From: JAVBKV01 sp031553885
GTDB lineage: Bacteria; Bacteroidota; Bacteroidia; Bacteroidales; Azobacteroidaceae
Length of the DNA: 64,000 bases
Assembly (NCBI GenBank): GCA_031553885.1
Contig: JAVBKV010000014.1
Coordinates: 1-64,000, forward strand
Direction of reading: 5' to 3'
This document shows, piece by piece, positions 33,841 through 42,390 of the stretch. The notes below the pieces were generated by a model. That model did no database searches. It saw nothing but the letters and a program-made list of their open reading frames with translations, and had not been told where the DNA came from. The position numbers were made by a program, and so were the translations under genes. Numbering within the stretch: position 1 is the stretch's first letter; each line of letters starts with the position of its first letter.

Positions 33841-35292
33841 TTATTGTTTAAAAATCTCCTGCACGATTTCCCGGTCGTCGAAATGGTATTTCACCCCCTT
33901 GATTTCCTGGTAATCTTCGTGTCCCTTGCCTGCAATCAGAATTACATCACCATGTTGGGCCAGCAGGCAGGCAGTCCGGATGGCTTCTTTCCGGTCGGTA
34001 ATGCACAAGGTCTTTTTCTTTTCCACAATATCCAGTCCGTCAGCCATGTCGTTGATAATATCCTGCGGCTCTTCAAACCGGGGATTATCGGATGTCAGAA
34101 TAACCTGGTCACTGAGACGGACCGCCTCTTTAGCCATGATCGGACGTTTTCCTTTATCGCGGTTTCCTCCGCATCCGACTACGGTAATGACCCGTCCGGC
34201 TCCTACGAGTACCTCATGAATGGCGTTCAGTACATTGGTGAGTGCATCCGGAGTATGTGCATAATCGACAATCGCCGTAAATCCGGCCGGAGAACGCAAG
34301 GTCTGAAAACGCCCGGAAACCGACTGAAGAGAACTGAGTGACAACAGTACTTCTTCCGGTTTCTCACCCAACAGTACAGCAGTTCCATACACTGCCAATA
34401 AATTATAGGCATTGAATTTACCCACAAACTGCGTATTGACTTCTTTATCGTTGATCGTCATGATCGTTCCGTCGAAATGAGACTCCAGAATTTTTCCCTT
34501 GAAATCGGCCAACGAAAGCAGGGAGTAGGTCTGTTTCTCCGCTTTTGTATTCTGCAGCATAAACATTCCGTTCTTATCGTCTTTGTTGGTCAGAGCAAAA
34601 GCATCAGAAGAAAGCTGATCAAAGAATGCCTTTTTGGCATCCCGGTACGCTTCAAATGTTTGGTGATAATCCAGGTGATCACGGGTCAGGTTGGTAAAAA
34701 TCCCTCCCCGGAACCGCAGTCCGCTGATCCGTTTCTGATGAATGGCATGTGAACTCACCTCCATGAAAACATACTCACAACCGGCGTCCACCATCTCGGC
34801 CAACAACCGGTTCAGTTCAATGGGATCGGGAGTTGTATGCGTGGCCGGCCTCTCTCCCTCGTTGATGTAATTGCAAACGGTGGAAAGCAATCCGGTTTTA
34901 TAGCCTAATTTCCGGAAGACTTTATATAATAAGGTTGCAATGGTTGTTTTTCCATTGGTACCTGTCACCCCTGTCAGAATCAATTGCCGGGAAGGATTTC
35001 CGTTCCATTCCGAAGCCAGAATTCCTAATGCATCTGCTGTATCTTCCACCTGAATATAGGCAACATCCGGATGAAGATCACCGGGTAGAACCTGACAAAC
35101 GACAGATCCGGCTCCATTCTCAATCGCTTTTCCAATATAATCATGTCCGTCCGACTGTGTTCCCGGAACAGCAACGAACATAAATCCGGTTGTAATCTTC
35201 CGGGAATCCGAATGAACACCGGAAATTTCCATATCTGATGGCCCTGTAATCCGAACCGGAGATAAAACCTTAATTAATTCATTTAATTTCAT
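33841..35292 (-). CDS. murE: UDP-MurNAc-tripeptide synthetase MurE
   Basis: Adds the third stem-peptide amino acid. The 483-aa protein has the N-terminal UDP-binding region (GVHSDSRKI), the ATP loop GVTGTNGKTTIATLLYKV, the lysine-containing central domain and the C-terminal VDYAHTPDAL. The selectivity motif reads TSDNPRFEEP; DNPR is the form associated with meso-diaminopimelate, so the wall is predicted to be DAP-type. It follows ftsI by 9 bp. Confidence 0.96.
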   Translation of the reverse strand: MKLNELIKVLSPVRITGPSDMEISGVHSDSRKITTGFMFVAVPGTQSDGHDYIGKAIENGAGSVVCQVLPGDLHPDVAYIQVEDTADALGILASEWNGNPSRQLILTGVTGTNGKTTIATLLYKVFRKLGYKTGLLSTVCNYINEGERPATHTTPDPIELNRLLAEMVDAGCEYVFMEVSSHAIHQKRISGLRFRGGIFTNLTRDHLDYHQTFEAYRDAKKAFFDQLSSDAFALTNKDDKNGMFMLQNTKAEKQTYSLLSLADFKGKILESHFDGTIMTINDKEVNTQFVGKFNAYNLLAVYGTAVLLGEKPEEVLLSLSSLQSVSGRFQTLRSPAGFTAIVDYAHTPDALTNVLNAIHEVLVGAGRVITVVGCGGNRDKGKRPIMAKEAVRLSDQVILTSDNPRFEEPQDIINDMADGLDIVEKKKTLCITDRKEAIRTACLLAQHGDVILIAGKGHEDYQEIKGVKYHFDDREIVQEIFKQ

Positions 35293-35301
35293 AGTTTTGT
35301 T

Positions 35302-37488
35302 TTATTTAAGTTGTATGGAAACTGTTTGACCTTTTACAGCATTGCTTCCCGGAGTAATGGATTGGCTGTAAACCGTTCCTTTCCCTGAAAAAGAAACCCT
35401 CAATCCTGTGCTTTCCAGCAAATATACGGCATCTTTTGCACCCATCCCCACTACATTGGGGACCAGATTTCCTATTATTTTCCGGTCTTTCAGTATCACT
35501 TTATTATCCATGATTTCTGCAACCAGACACGGGGAGTCATTCAGACTGTCTTTATAAGCAATATCCAGTTTATCCAATGCATATTCCGTTTGCTTGTACA
35601 AACCGTTTTTCACCCGGGGAACCGTAGGTGTCAGGCTGTCTATCCGGCAGATTTCGGGTTTAAGCGGAACATTCCGGGCGTACACTTCTTCCGCAATCTG
35701 CTTGAAAACGGTTCCCGACATCAAACCGCCTGAAGGAAGTCCATTTCGGGGTTTCCGGATCACAACAATGCAGGAATATTTCGGCTCACCGGAAGGAAAA
35801 TAGCCACAAAAAGAGACCTGGTGTGTAGGAGAACCGGCACCTTTATATCCTGCACTTCCCTGCGATATCTGGGCCGTACCGGTTTTACCGGAAATCCTCA
35901 CGATATCGGAATGGGCCGGTTTACCCGTTCCATCCGGTTGATTGACCACATCGTCGAGCATTTCCCGGATTGCTTTCAACGTATTCGGAGAACAGATCCG
36001 GCTGTTGATGGTTTCCGTTTTTTTCTTTTCTTCTGTATGACCATTGGACTGAATTTCCTTCACGAATATAGGTTTGACCATTTCTCCGTTATTCGCAATA
36101 GCATTAAAAAAAGTCAGCATGTAAATCGGAGGAACCTGTGTTTCATAACCAAACGACATCCACGGCAGGGTGGTACGGGACCAATATTGTCCTTTATCTT
36201 TCGGAGAACGTATTTTCGACCGGCCTGCACCCGGAATTTCCAGCTTGAGGTCTTTGTTCAACCCAATCCGGTACAGTCCTTCGACAAACTTTTCCGGGTT
36301 ATTCTCATATCCTTTCAGGATCAGTTTAGCGACTCCGACATTCGAAGAATACCGGATACTCTGGGCCGCAGAAATTTTTCCGTATCCGCCTTTGTGAGCA
36401 TTATGGTCGCGAACTACCGAACCGGCATAGGTATACAATCCGTTTCCTGTCTCCACCGAATCATTGGGATGGACCAGACCGTCTTCCAGGGCAACCATCA
36501 TAGATGCCACCTTGAAGGTGGAACCCGGCTCGATCTCATCGGCAACTGCATGGTTCTTGGTTTCTGTCCAGACTCCTTCCTGTACACGCCCCATGTTGGT
36601 GATCGCCTTGATTTCTCCGGTTTTAACATCCATGACGACGGCAGTTCCCGATTCGGCGTCTATCTCCCTGAGTTTTTCCAGGAGTGCTTTTTCCGTAATA
36701 TCCTGGATGTCAATATCAATCGTGGAAATAATATCTTTCCCATTAACCGGAGCCACATCGATTACATTCATAATCCGGCCCCTGATTTTCCGGCGGGTAC
36801 TTGTTCCGGGCACACCGCTCAGCAGAGAATCATATTCCAGTTCAAGTCCATTTTTTCCTCCTTTTTCAAATTCACCATAGATATCCCCAATCGTACGGGA
36901 AGCCAGCGTTCCGTACGGCTTTGTCCTCTTCACGAGCTCTTTGGTATATAAACCGGATTTATTTTTGTTTTGAGACAAAAAAGGCATGGTCCGGATTTTC
37001 TTAAGTTGAAGGTAGTTGACCTCATTGTCCAACAGGCGGTATTCCCGGCTTTTCCGGACTACGTTTCTTCCCCGGTCGATCTGCGTTGCTTCACTGGTCC
37101 TCATGTTCCAGCCCTGCATAATATGAGAGCGGTATTGAGCCGCCGATCGTTGCGGGAACATCCGGCTCAGTTCTTCAGCAAGAGGTGCAACGTATTTTTT
37201 CAGGGTATCCTCCTTCAGCCCATCTGCCCAGAAATCTATATAAAGCCGGTAACGGGATTCGCTGGTCGCCATCAGTTCTCCGTTCGCGGAATAAATATTT
37301 CCCCGGGTAGCAGGAACTTCAATGTTAGGACGTATCAGAGTAGTTCCCCGTTTACGCCAGGTATCTCCTTCAATAAAAGAGGTATAAAAAGCCCGTACAA
37401 GAATGGCAACAACGACCAAACCGAAGCATAGAGCCACGATGAAGTAATTCCGTTGAATCTTGTTGATAGTTGTTTTCTTCTTTGCCAT
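35302..37488 (-). CDS. ftsI: Septal transpeptidase FtsI (PBP, with PASTA domain)
   Basis: Class B penicillin-binding protein that cross-links septal peptidoglycan with FtsW. The 728-aa protein has a short cytoplasmic tail, a membrane anchor (about 13-33), a dimerisation domain and the transpeptidase domain: catalytic SxxK in EPGSTFK (S323, K326), SSN in RYSSNVG and KTG in ISGKTGTAQ. A single C-terminal PASTA domain follows (about 665-728, VPNVVGMGAKDAVYLLE), a feature of Bacteroidota FtsI proteins. It lies 6 bp after ftsL. Confidence 0.95.
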   Translation of the reverse strand: MAKKKTTINKIQRNYFIVALCFGLVVVAILVRAFYTSFIEGDTWRKRGTTLIRPNIEVPATRGNIYSANGELMATSESRYRLYIDFWADGLKEDTLKKYVAPLAEELSRMFPQRSAAQYRSHIMQGWNMRTSEATQIDRGRNVVRKSREYRLLDNEVNYLQLKKIRTMPFLSQNKNKSGLYTKELVKRTKPYGTLASRTIGDIYGEFEKGGKNGLELEYDSLLSGVPGTSTRRKIRGRIMNVIDVAPVNGKDIISTIDIDIQDITEKALLEKLREIDAESGTAVVMDVKTGEIKAITNMGRVQEGVWTETKNHAVADEIEPGSTFKVASMMVALEDGLVHPNDSVETGNGLYTYAGSVVRDHNAHKGGYGKISAAQSIRYSSNVGVAKLILKGYENNPEKFVEGLYRIGLNKDLKLEIPGAGRSKIRSPKDKGQYWSRTTLPWMSFGYETQVPPIYMLTFFNAIANNGEMVKPIFVKEIQSNGHTEEKKKTETINSRICSPNTLKAIREMLDDVVNQPDGTGKPAHSDIVRISGKTGTAQISQGSAGYKGAGSPTHQVSFCGYFPSGEPKYSCIVVIRKPRNGLPSGGLMSGTVFKQIAEEVYARNVPLKPEICRIDSLTPTVPRVKNGLYKQTEYALDKLDIAYKDSLNDSPCLVAEIMDNKVILKDRKIIGNLVPNVVGMGAKDAVYLLESTGLRVSFSGKGTVYSQSITPGSNAVKGQTVSIQLK

Positions 37489-37494
37489 TTTGTT

Positions 37495-37860
37495 TTACTT
37501 ATGAATAATATAAGCCGGTGATTTAGAGCCTTCCAGTTTTATTCCTTTTTCCTGCAGTAATGCTTCAATCTGCGATTGACGGCTGTTGGTCGTCAACTCG
37601 GTCGATATAATCAGGTTTTCGTATTTGATATCATTCAGTTGCCGGGTGAGGTCTTCGATCTCCGTCAGTTTTTTCATGCAGGAATACCGGTTACTGATAA
37701 AAATAACAATCAAAAAAACAATCAGTATCAACAGTTTGGATTGCCTGACAACAAATTCTTCCGTCAGGATTCCCCCGCTCAGGATATGAAAAACCGAGAT
37801 TTTCTTCGATTTCCCCTGACTTTTCGGTTCTGCTTTTTTATAATTGGTTTGCTCTTCCAT
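37495..37860 (-). CDS. ftsL: FtsL-like divisome protein
   Basis: A 121-aa bitopic protein: a basic N-terminus (KKAEPKSQGKSKK), one membrane segment (about 42-61, KLLILIVFLIVIFISNRY) and a short coiled coil (MKKLTEIEDLTRQLNDIKYE). Sequence is poorly conserved in this family; the call rests on size, topology and position between rsmH and ftsI. Its start overlaps the rsmH stop by 1 bp (ATGA). Confidence 0.82.
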   Translation of the reverse strand: MEEQTNYKKAEPKSQGKSKKISVFHILSGGILTEEFVVRQSKLLILIVFLIVIFISNRYSCMKKLTEIEDLTRQLNDIKYENLIISTELTTNSRQSQIEALLQEKGIKLEGSKSPAYIIHK

Positions 37861-38777
37861 CAGACCTCCTTTTTCTCTACAATTCTTAATTTCGCGCTTC
37901 GGGAACGGGGATTCCTTTCAATTTCATCCGCATCCGGAACGATTACTTTATTATTTACCGCCACGAACGGGCAATGAATATTTCCGTAAAAGTCTTTTTC
38001 CACCTTCCCTTCAAAGTTGCCGGTTTTAAAAAAATTCTTCACCAGGCGGTCTTCCAGGGAATGATAGGTAATAACCACCAGTCGTCCGCCCGGTTTCAGC
38101 AGCAGGGCAGCTTGTTCCAACATCGTTTTCAGCGCTTCCATCTCTCCATTCACTTCGATCCGTAATGCCTGAAATGCCTGAGCCAGGTATTTCTTTTCTT
38201 TTTCTCTTCCGAAAAAAGGTTTCAGGACATCCAGAAAATCCTGGACTGTTTTTATTTTTTTTTCATTTCGCGTTCTGATCACAGCTCCTGCTACCGCGCG
38301 GGCATTGCGTAGTTCGCCATACCAGTAGAAAACATCGGCCAATGCCTCTTCCGTATAAGAATTCAGCACATCTGCAGCAGTTTTTCCGGCCCGTTTATTC
38401 ATCCTCATATCCAGGCTTCCTCCAAACCGGAAAGAAAATCCCCGGGTCTCATCGTCAAAATGATGAGAAGACACCCCCAGATCAGCCAATAACCCGTCAA
38501 TCTCTTCGACATCGTGCCAGTCCATAAAATTAGCCAGGTAACGAAAGTTACTTCGAACAAAAATAAACCTCGGATCAGGCAGACTGTTTTTTTCCGCATC
38601 CTCATCCTGGTCGAATCCCAGTAACCGTCCTTTTGCATTCAGGCATTCCAGAATCGCTTTCGAATGACCGCCTCCTCCAAAGGTAACGTCCACGTAAGTA
38701 CCCCCAGGCTGGATATTCAGTCCGCTTACACTTTCTTTCAACAAGACAGGCACATGATATGTTTCAATTCGATTCAT
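37860..38777 (-). CDS. rsmH: 16S rRNA (cytosine1402-N4)-methyltransferase RsmH
   Basis: SAM-dependent enzyme that methylates C1402 in the ribosomal P site. The 305-aa protein starts with YHVPVLLKESVSGL, has the SAM loop VDVTFGGGGHSKAIL, GLLADLGVSSHHFD and the C-terminal GGRLVVITYHSLEDRLVK, all typical of RsmH (MraW). It is the second gene of the dcw cluster, 2 bp after mraZ. Confidence 0.96.
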   Translation of the reverse strand: MNRIETYHVPVLLKESVSGLNIQPGGTYVDVTFGGGGHSKAILECLNAKGRLLGFDQDEDAEKNSLPDPRFIFVRSNFRYLANFMDWHDVEEIDGLLADLGVSSHHFDDETRGFSFRFGGSLDMRMNKRAGKTAADVLNSYTEEALADVFYWYGELRNARAVAGAVIRTRNEKKIKTVQDFLDVLKPFFGREKEKKYLAQAFQALRIEVNGEMEALKTMLEQAALLLKPGGRLVVITYHSLEDRLVKNFFKTGNFEGKVEKDFYGNIHCPFVAVNNKVIVPDADEIERNPRSRSAKLRIVEKKEV

Positions 38778-38779
38778 AT

Positions 38780-39226
38780 TCAGGAAGATAAATAATCACG
38801 TATACTTTGTTTGAATGCATCTGCATCCAGCAACGGACTTGCCAGCTTACTTCGCGACCAGATCTCAATAGTATCCTCCATACCCACAAACCGGACCTCA
38901 CTGGTAATATGAGCCATTTGCATGTACCGTTTGGGGATCAGAATCCGGCCGTTGGCATCCATTTCCAGCACTTCGGAATCCAGGACAAACTGACGAAACA
39001 ATTGCTGTTGCCCTTCGTCCCATTTATTAAGCTTGGCCCTCAACCGGTTCAGCTCTGCTTTCCAACTGCTTTCCGGATACAGAACAAGGCAGTCCTGAAA
39101 AACATCCTTACGCAATATCAACCGCGTATCCCCAGATGCCTGCAGGATCTTGCGGAAAGAAGCCGGCACAAAAATGCGCCCTTTCACATCCGCCTTCGCG
39201 TCAATATTACCTATAAACAACTCCAT
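38780..39226 (-). CDS. mraZ: Transcriptional regulator MraZ
   Basis: A 148-aa DNA-binding protein with two AbrB-like half domains: IDAKGRIFVPASFRK near the N-terminus and MDANGRILIPKRYM in the second half, plus the connecting DVFQDCLVLYPESSW. MraZ forms a ring-shaped oligomer that binds repeats in front of its own operon and represses it. A matching array of repeats is present upstream at 39263-39289. First gene of the cluster. Confidence 0.95.
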   Translation of the reverse strand: MELFIGNIDAKADVKGRIFVPASFRKILQASGDTRLILRKDVFQDCLVLYPESSWKAELNRLRAKLNKWDEGQQQLFRQFVLDSEVLEMDANGRILIPKRYMQMAHITSEVRFVGMEDTIEIWSRSKLASPLLDADAFKQSIRDYLSS

Positions 39227-39255
39227 TTTAACAATTTAGAGGGACTATTTCAGCG

Positions 39256-39289
39256 TAAAAGTACACATTTCTCCACTTTCCCCCACTTT
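39256..39289 (-). promoter_or_regulatory. Candidate MraZ operator and dcw promoter
   Basis: On the minus strand three 7-mers, AAAGTGG, AAAGTGG and AATGTGT (39289 down to 39263), are spaced exactly 10 bp apart. The same stretch also reads as TGGGG and TGGAG with 5-nt gaps, close to the TGGGN arrays described for E. coli MraZ, and the AAAGTG form is like that in mollicutes. Just downstream is TACTTTTA (39263-39256), one mismatch from TAnnTTTG. Repressor binding here would cover the promoter. Confidence 0.6.
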
Positions 39290-39445
39290 TTTTCTATTTT
39301 TTTTTCAAAAAGTTATCAACAAGTTATTAGAACATTCTAAAATACTGAAAAACAGGGATATTATTTTATCAAAAATGGTGGGGAATAAACAAACAATCGA
39401 CTAATATCCGCTGATAAAACTTTTTCACAGAAAAAATGGTTATAG

Positions 39446-39618
39446 TATTGGCGTAAGCCTATCCTCCGCTGGAGGGGGCAGGGGGAGGATCTGGAAAGAG
39501 TTAAGAATGAAGAATTAAAAATTAAGAATTTATTTGAATTGTTCATTTGAATTCGGATTTTCAATAGTCCAAAATCCTCCCCCTGCCCCCTCCAGCGGAG
39601 GATAGGCTTACGCCAATA
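39446..39618. repeat. Inverted repeat element copy B
   Basis: Two perfect 45-bp arms (39446-39490 and 39574-39618) enclose an 83-bp A/T-rich loop. Arms begin with GGCGTAAGCCTATCC and end with GGCAGGGGGAGGAT. The loop starts CTGGAAAGAGTTAAGAATGA and is clearly similar to the loop of copy C, so the two copies are one element rather than two chance pairings. No open reading frame of note is inside. Confidence 0.9.
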
Positions 39619-39675
39619 ACATTTTTCAAAATAGTTAGATAGAGTTTATTAGAATAAATCTTTGACACTTCAAAT

Positions 39676-40266
39676 ATGAAACGAATTTTCAACACCATCA
39701 TCAACGGTTACATGGGATTATTATTCCCGTTGATTATGACTATTATTTTACTGGAAAAATTACATCACCTGATCAGTCCGCTGGTCATGGGAATCGAAAG
39801 TAAATTGCACATCTCACGGATGCTGGGGGTAGTTGGGGTCATCCTGATTTCAGCGTTGATTATGCTGCTGTTGGGATTCTTATGCGGACTACTGATTAAA
39901 AGTTCCTGGGTAAAAAAACAGATCAAAAAATATGAAGAAAATGTCCTGGAAAAAATTCCGATATACAACCTGTTAAAATCCTTATTCGGATCAGGGACAC
40001 AAAAGAATAAAAACGATTTCCGACCGGCCCTGTTATCCGACGGAACTTCTTTCTCCCTCTGTTATGTAACCGGCGAATGCAATGATTTTTACACTGTATT
40101 TATCTGTGACGGAGGACTGGGAGGAGGAGAGTTACGGCTTGTACCCAACAAAGATGTTCGCCTGCTGGATATGCATTTATCCGAATTTACCCGTTTGATC
40201 AAGCAATACGGCGTAGGGTCCGCAAACTATGCGGAAATACTTTCAAAAGCCACACAACCTGAATAG
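39676..40266 (+). CDS. DUF502 family membrane protein
   Basis: A 196-aa inner-membrane protein of family DUF502 (function unknown). It has two N-terminal membrane segments (about 11-30 and 48-73, MLGVVGVILISALIMLLLG), then the family motif KIPIYNLLKSLFG at about 93-105 and a soluble C-terminal domain with GGGELRLVPNKDVRLLDM. It is monocistronic, divergent from mraZ, and convergent with the GH127 gene 22 bp away. Confidence 0.85.
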   Translation: MKRIFNTIINGYMGLLFPLIMTIILLEKLHHLISPLVMGIESKLHISRMLGVVGVILISALIMLLLGFLCGLLIKSSWVKKQIKKYEENVLEKIPIYNLLKSLFGSGTQKNKNDFRPALLSDGTSFSLCYVTGECNDFYTVFICDGGLGGGELRLVPNKDVRLLDMHLSEFTRLIKQYGVGSANYAEILSKATQPE

Positions 40267-40288
40267 TTGTAAACCCTGCTGCGAACCG

Positions 40289-42379
40289 TTATTTATATGG
40301 AGGCAACCAAACTTTATAACTGCATCCGGGTTGTCTGTTTCCTACTGCAAAATAAGGAATTGCGGTAAAAACCAACTCATTGGATGAATCATCAAAGGCT
40401 TTTCCTCTGACAACATTGACTCCTCCAAGGGTTTCTTTCTGATACTCTATTTCCAGGTGGGAATGAAGATCCAGCTTCAGTTGCTCCAGGTTACTGTTAT
40501 CGAATTGCTCCAGGCAGTAAACAAGAGGACCGGAAGCGATGACCAGTTTTTCATTCAGATCAGCAACCTGTTTATGGGCACGAACAATCCGGGGCTGCAA
40601 AGGCAGTAAAAGCTCGATCTGATCTCCCTTCTTCCACACCCTGTTAATACCGGCATATCCGTTATCCGGTTTCATTTCAACAATATCGCCATTTACTTTC
40701 AACTGAACGGGAGGCAATCCTTCCGAATAATAAAGGCCGTACGGGTTTTCAACTCCCTGTGCCCAGCCTGGAACCCTGAGTTTAACCGTAAACTGGCTTT
40801 CCTGTTCCGGATCGACTGTCAATAAAACACGACCATCCCAGGGATAACGGGTTTCCTGTTTCAACTTTACAACGGAATTCTTACCGATCTTTACCTGTGT
40901 ATCGCTTCCGATAAAAAGATTGACATAAACCGTATCCTGCCGGTGGGCATAAATATATCCCGACAATGCGGAAACCATTTTCATAAACATCGGCGGACAA
41001 CAGGGACAATCGTGCCATTCCCAACGGCTGTGATTATCTGCATTCAACGGATTCTGGTACGTATAGTGATCGCCGGATAATGAAATCCCGGTCAATACTC
41101 CATTGTACAATACCCGCTCCAGTTCATCCATGTATTTTCCGTCTCCGGTAAGCTCATTCATGCGCTGGCTGAAAAATCCGGCGCCTACAGCAGCGCAGGT
41201 TTCCAGATAAGCATCGGTAGGCAGGAAATAATCCGGCCCGAATTTTTCATCGTGATGAATAGCACCCACCCCTCCGGTTATGAACATACGCTTACCAACC
41301 ATATTACTCCATAAATTACCGGCTGTTTCAGCATATAGCTTTTCCCCGTTTTGTATGGCCATTGCAGCAATTCCGGTTGCCAGCAGGGTCGCTCTGACCG
41401 CATGCCCTTCGATTGTCTTTTGCTCAAAAACAGAAATTGAATCCTGAGCATAATCTCCCCAGGAAGGGCGTGAATGCGGACCAAACTTCGAATCCAAATA
41501 CTTTTCTTCCTTAATCCATTTTTCCGACTCCTGATTTCCCCAGGCTAACCACAAAGGATAACCGCAATTATTACCCCGATTTTCAATCCAGAATTTCACC
41601 AGTTCATAATATGCATCTTCATTTACCGGAACATTTATTTCTTTCTTTAACTCCGGATGATCCCTGTATAATTCGTACAATTTCACCAGGGCTTCTTCCG
41701 GTCCGGAATGGGAAGGCACCAGATTTTTCTTTGGTTGCGACCCCATATAATCACACATGTAATTGGCAAACCGGGTAGATACTTCCAGTAATTTAGTTTT
41801 TCCGGTAGCCTTATAATAATGGACACCTGCTTCAACCAGCATTCCGGCATTATATACATCATGCTGCCACCGCAAAAAACCGCCATGCTCACCCCAGGGA
41901 TGCCCGGGTTCCATCAATTGGGTATACGTTTCGAGATAACCGGTCGGATCCGACTGTTGTGCGGCCTCAATGCGATCGATGTAAGCATCGATACGCTGTT
42001 CCAACTCCTTATCGGGCGATTGGGAAAGAAAATCGGAAACACCCCGTATGGTTTCATAAATCAATCCGTCGAACCAGGGAAAACCTGCATGCCTCCCGAT
42101 TCCACGTTCTCCCCGGGCTACCAGGTCAAAGTTCCGGAAAGCATCGTTTTCCTCCTGAACACCACTGTCATGGTGATGTTTCCCTTCAAACTTATCCAAT
42201 ACGTCATGGGCTGTAACCGATCTCCAGACTTCCATTTTCGGGCTCCAGAAAGAATCGTTAATCACAACCTGACTTACCTCCTGAAACCGGATTACCTCAT
42301 CTTTATTTCTATGATCTGAGTTGGTACAACCGGCAACTGTAATCAGCACTATCAGGGAAACAATCGAATATAGTTTCAT
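40289..42379 (-). CDS. GH127-type beta-L-arabinofuranosidase lipoprotein
   Basis: A 696-aa exported glycoside hydrolase of the DUF1680/GH127 family, which removes beta-L-arabinofuranose. The signal ends in a lipobox (LITVAGC, Cys18), so it is a lipoprotein. The (alpha/alpha)6 catalytic domain shows LRWQHDVYNAGMLVEAGVHY, FITGGVGAIHHDEKFG and ETCAAVGAGFFSQRMN, with the nucleophile-zinc cysteines probably in WHDCPCCPPMFMK, followed by beta-sandwich domains. It follows the GH51 gene by 11 bp; together they fit stepwise removal of beta- and alpha-linked arabinose. Confidence 0.9.
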   Translation of the reverse strand: MKLYSIVSLIVLITVAGCTNSDHRNKDEVIRFQEVSQVVINDSFWSPKMEVWRSVTAHDVLDKFEGKHHHDSGVQEENDAFRNFDLVARGERGIGRHAGFPWFDGLIYETIRGVSDFLSQSPDKELEQRIDAYIDRIEAAQQSDPTGYLETYTQLMEPGHPWGEHGGFLRWQHDVYNAGMLVEAGVHYYKATGKTKLLEVSTRFANYMCDYMGSQPKKNLVPSHSGPEEALVKLYELYRDHPELKKEINVPVNEDAYYELVKFWIENRGNNCGYPLWLAWGNQESEKWIKEEKYLDSKFGPHSRPSWGDYAQDSISVFEQKTIEGHAVRATLLATGIAAMAIQNGEKLYAETAGNLWSNMVGKRMFITGGVGAIHHDEKFGPDYFLPTDAYLETCAAVGAGFFSQRMNELTGDGKYMDELERVLYNGVLTGISLSGDHYTYQNPLNADNHSRWEWHDCPCCPPMFMKMVSALSGYIYAHRQDTVYVNLFIGSDTQVKIGKNSVVKLKQETRYPWDGRVLLTVDPEQESQFTVKLRVPGWAQGVENPYGLYYSEGLPPVQLKVNGDIVEMKPDNGYAGINRVWKKGDQIELLLPLQPRIVRAHKQVADLNEKLVIASGPLVYCLEQFDNSNLEQLKLDLHSHLEIEYQKETLGGVNVVRGKAFDDSSNELVFTAIPYFAVGNRQPGCSYKVWLPPYK

Positions 42380-42390
42380 TTTTCCGTTAT

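Larger units (their letters stand above)
39227..39675. other. Intergenic region between mraZ and the DUF502 gene
   Basis: This 449-bp divergent spacer holds the mraZ promoter/operator (39256-39289) at its left and repeat copy B (39446-39618) at its right. No RNA gene was recognised. A near-match AATCTTTG at 39657-39664 precedes the DUF502 gene but sits too close to its ATG to be a convincing promoter. Confidence 0.6.

Noticed and set aside
35821..36951. A 376-codon open frame on the plus strand
   Set aside because: It is entirely antisense to ftsI, whose motifs are clear. Its sequence lacks any recognisable domain, and long antisense frames are common opposite conserved genes.
39446..39618. 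Inverted repeat as a transcription terminator
   Set aside because: Arms of 45 bp with an 83-bp loop, related copies elsewhere and no T-tract fit a repeat element better. It also lies upstream of both neighbouring genes, not after one.
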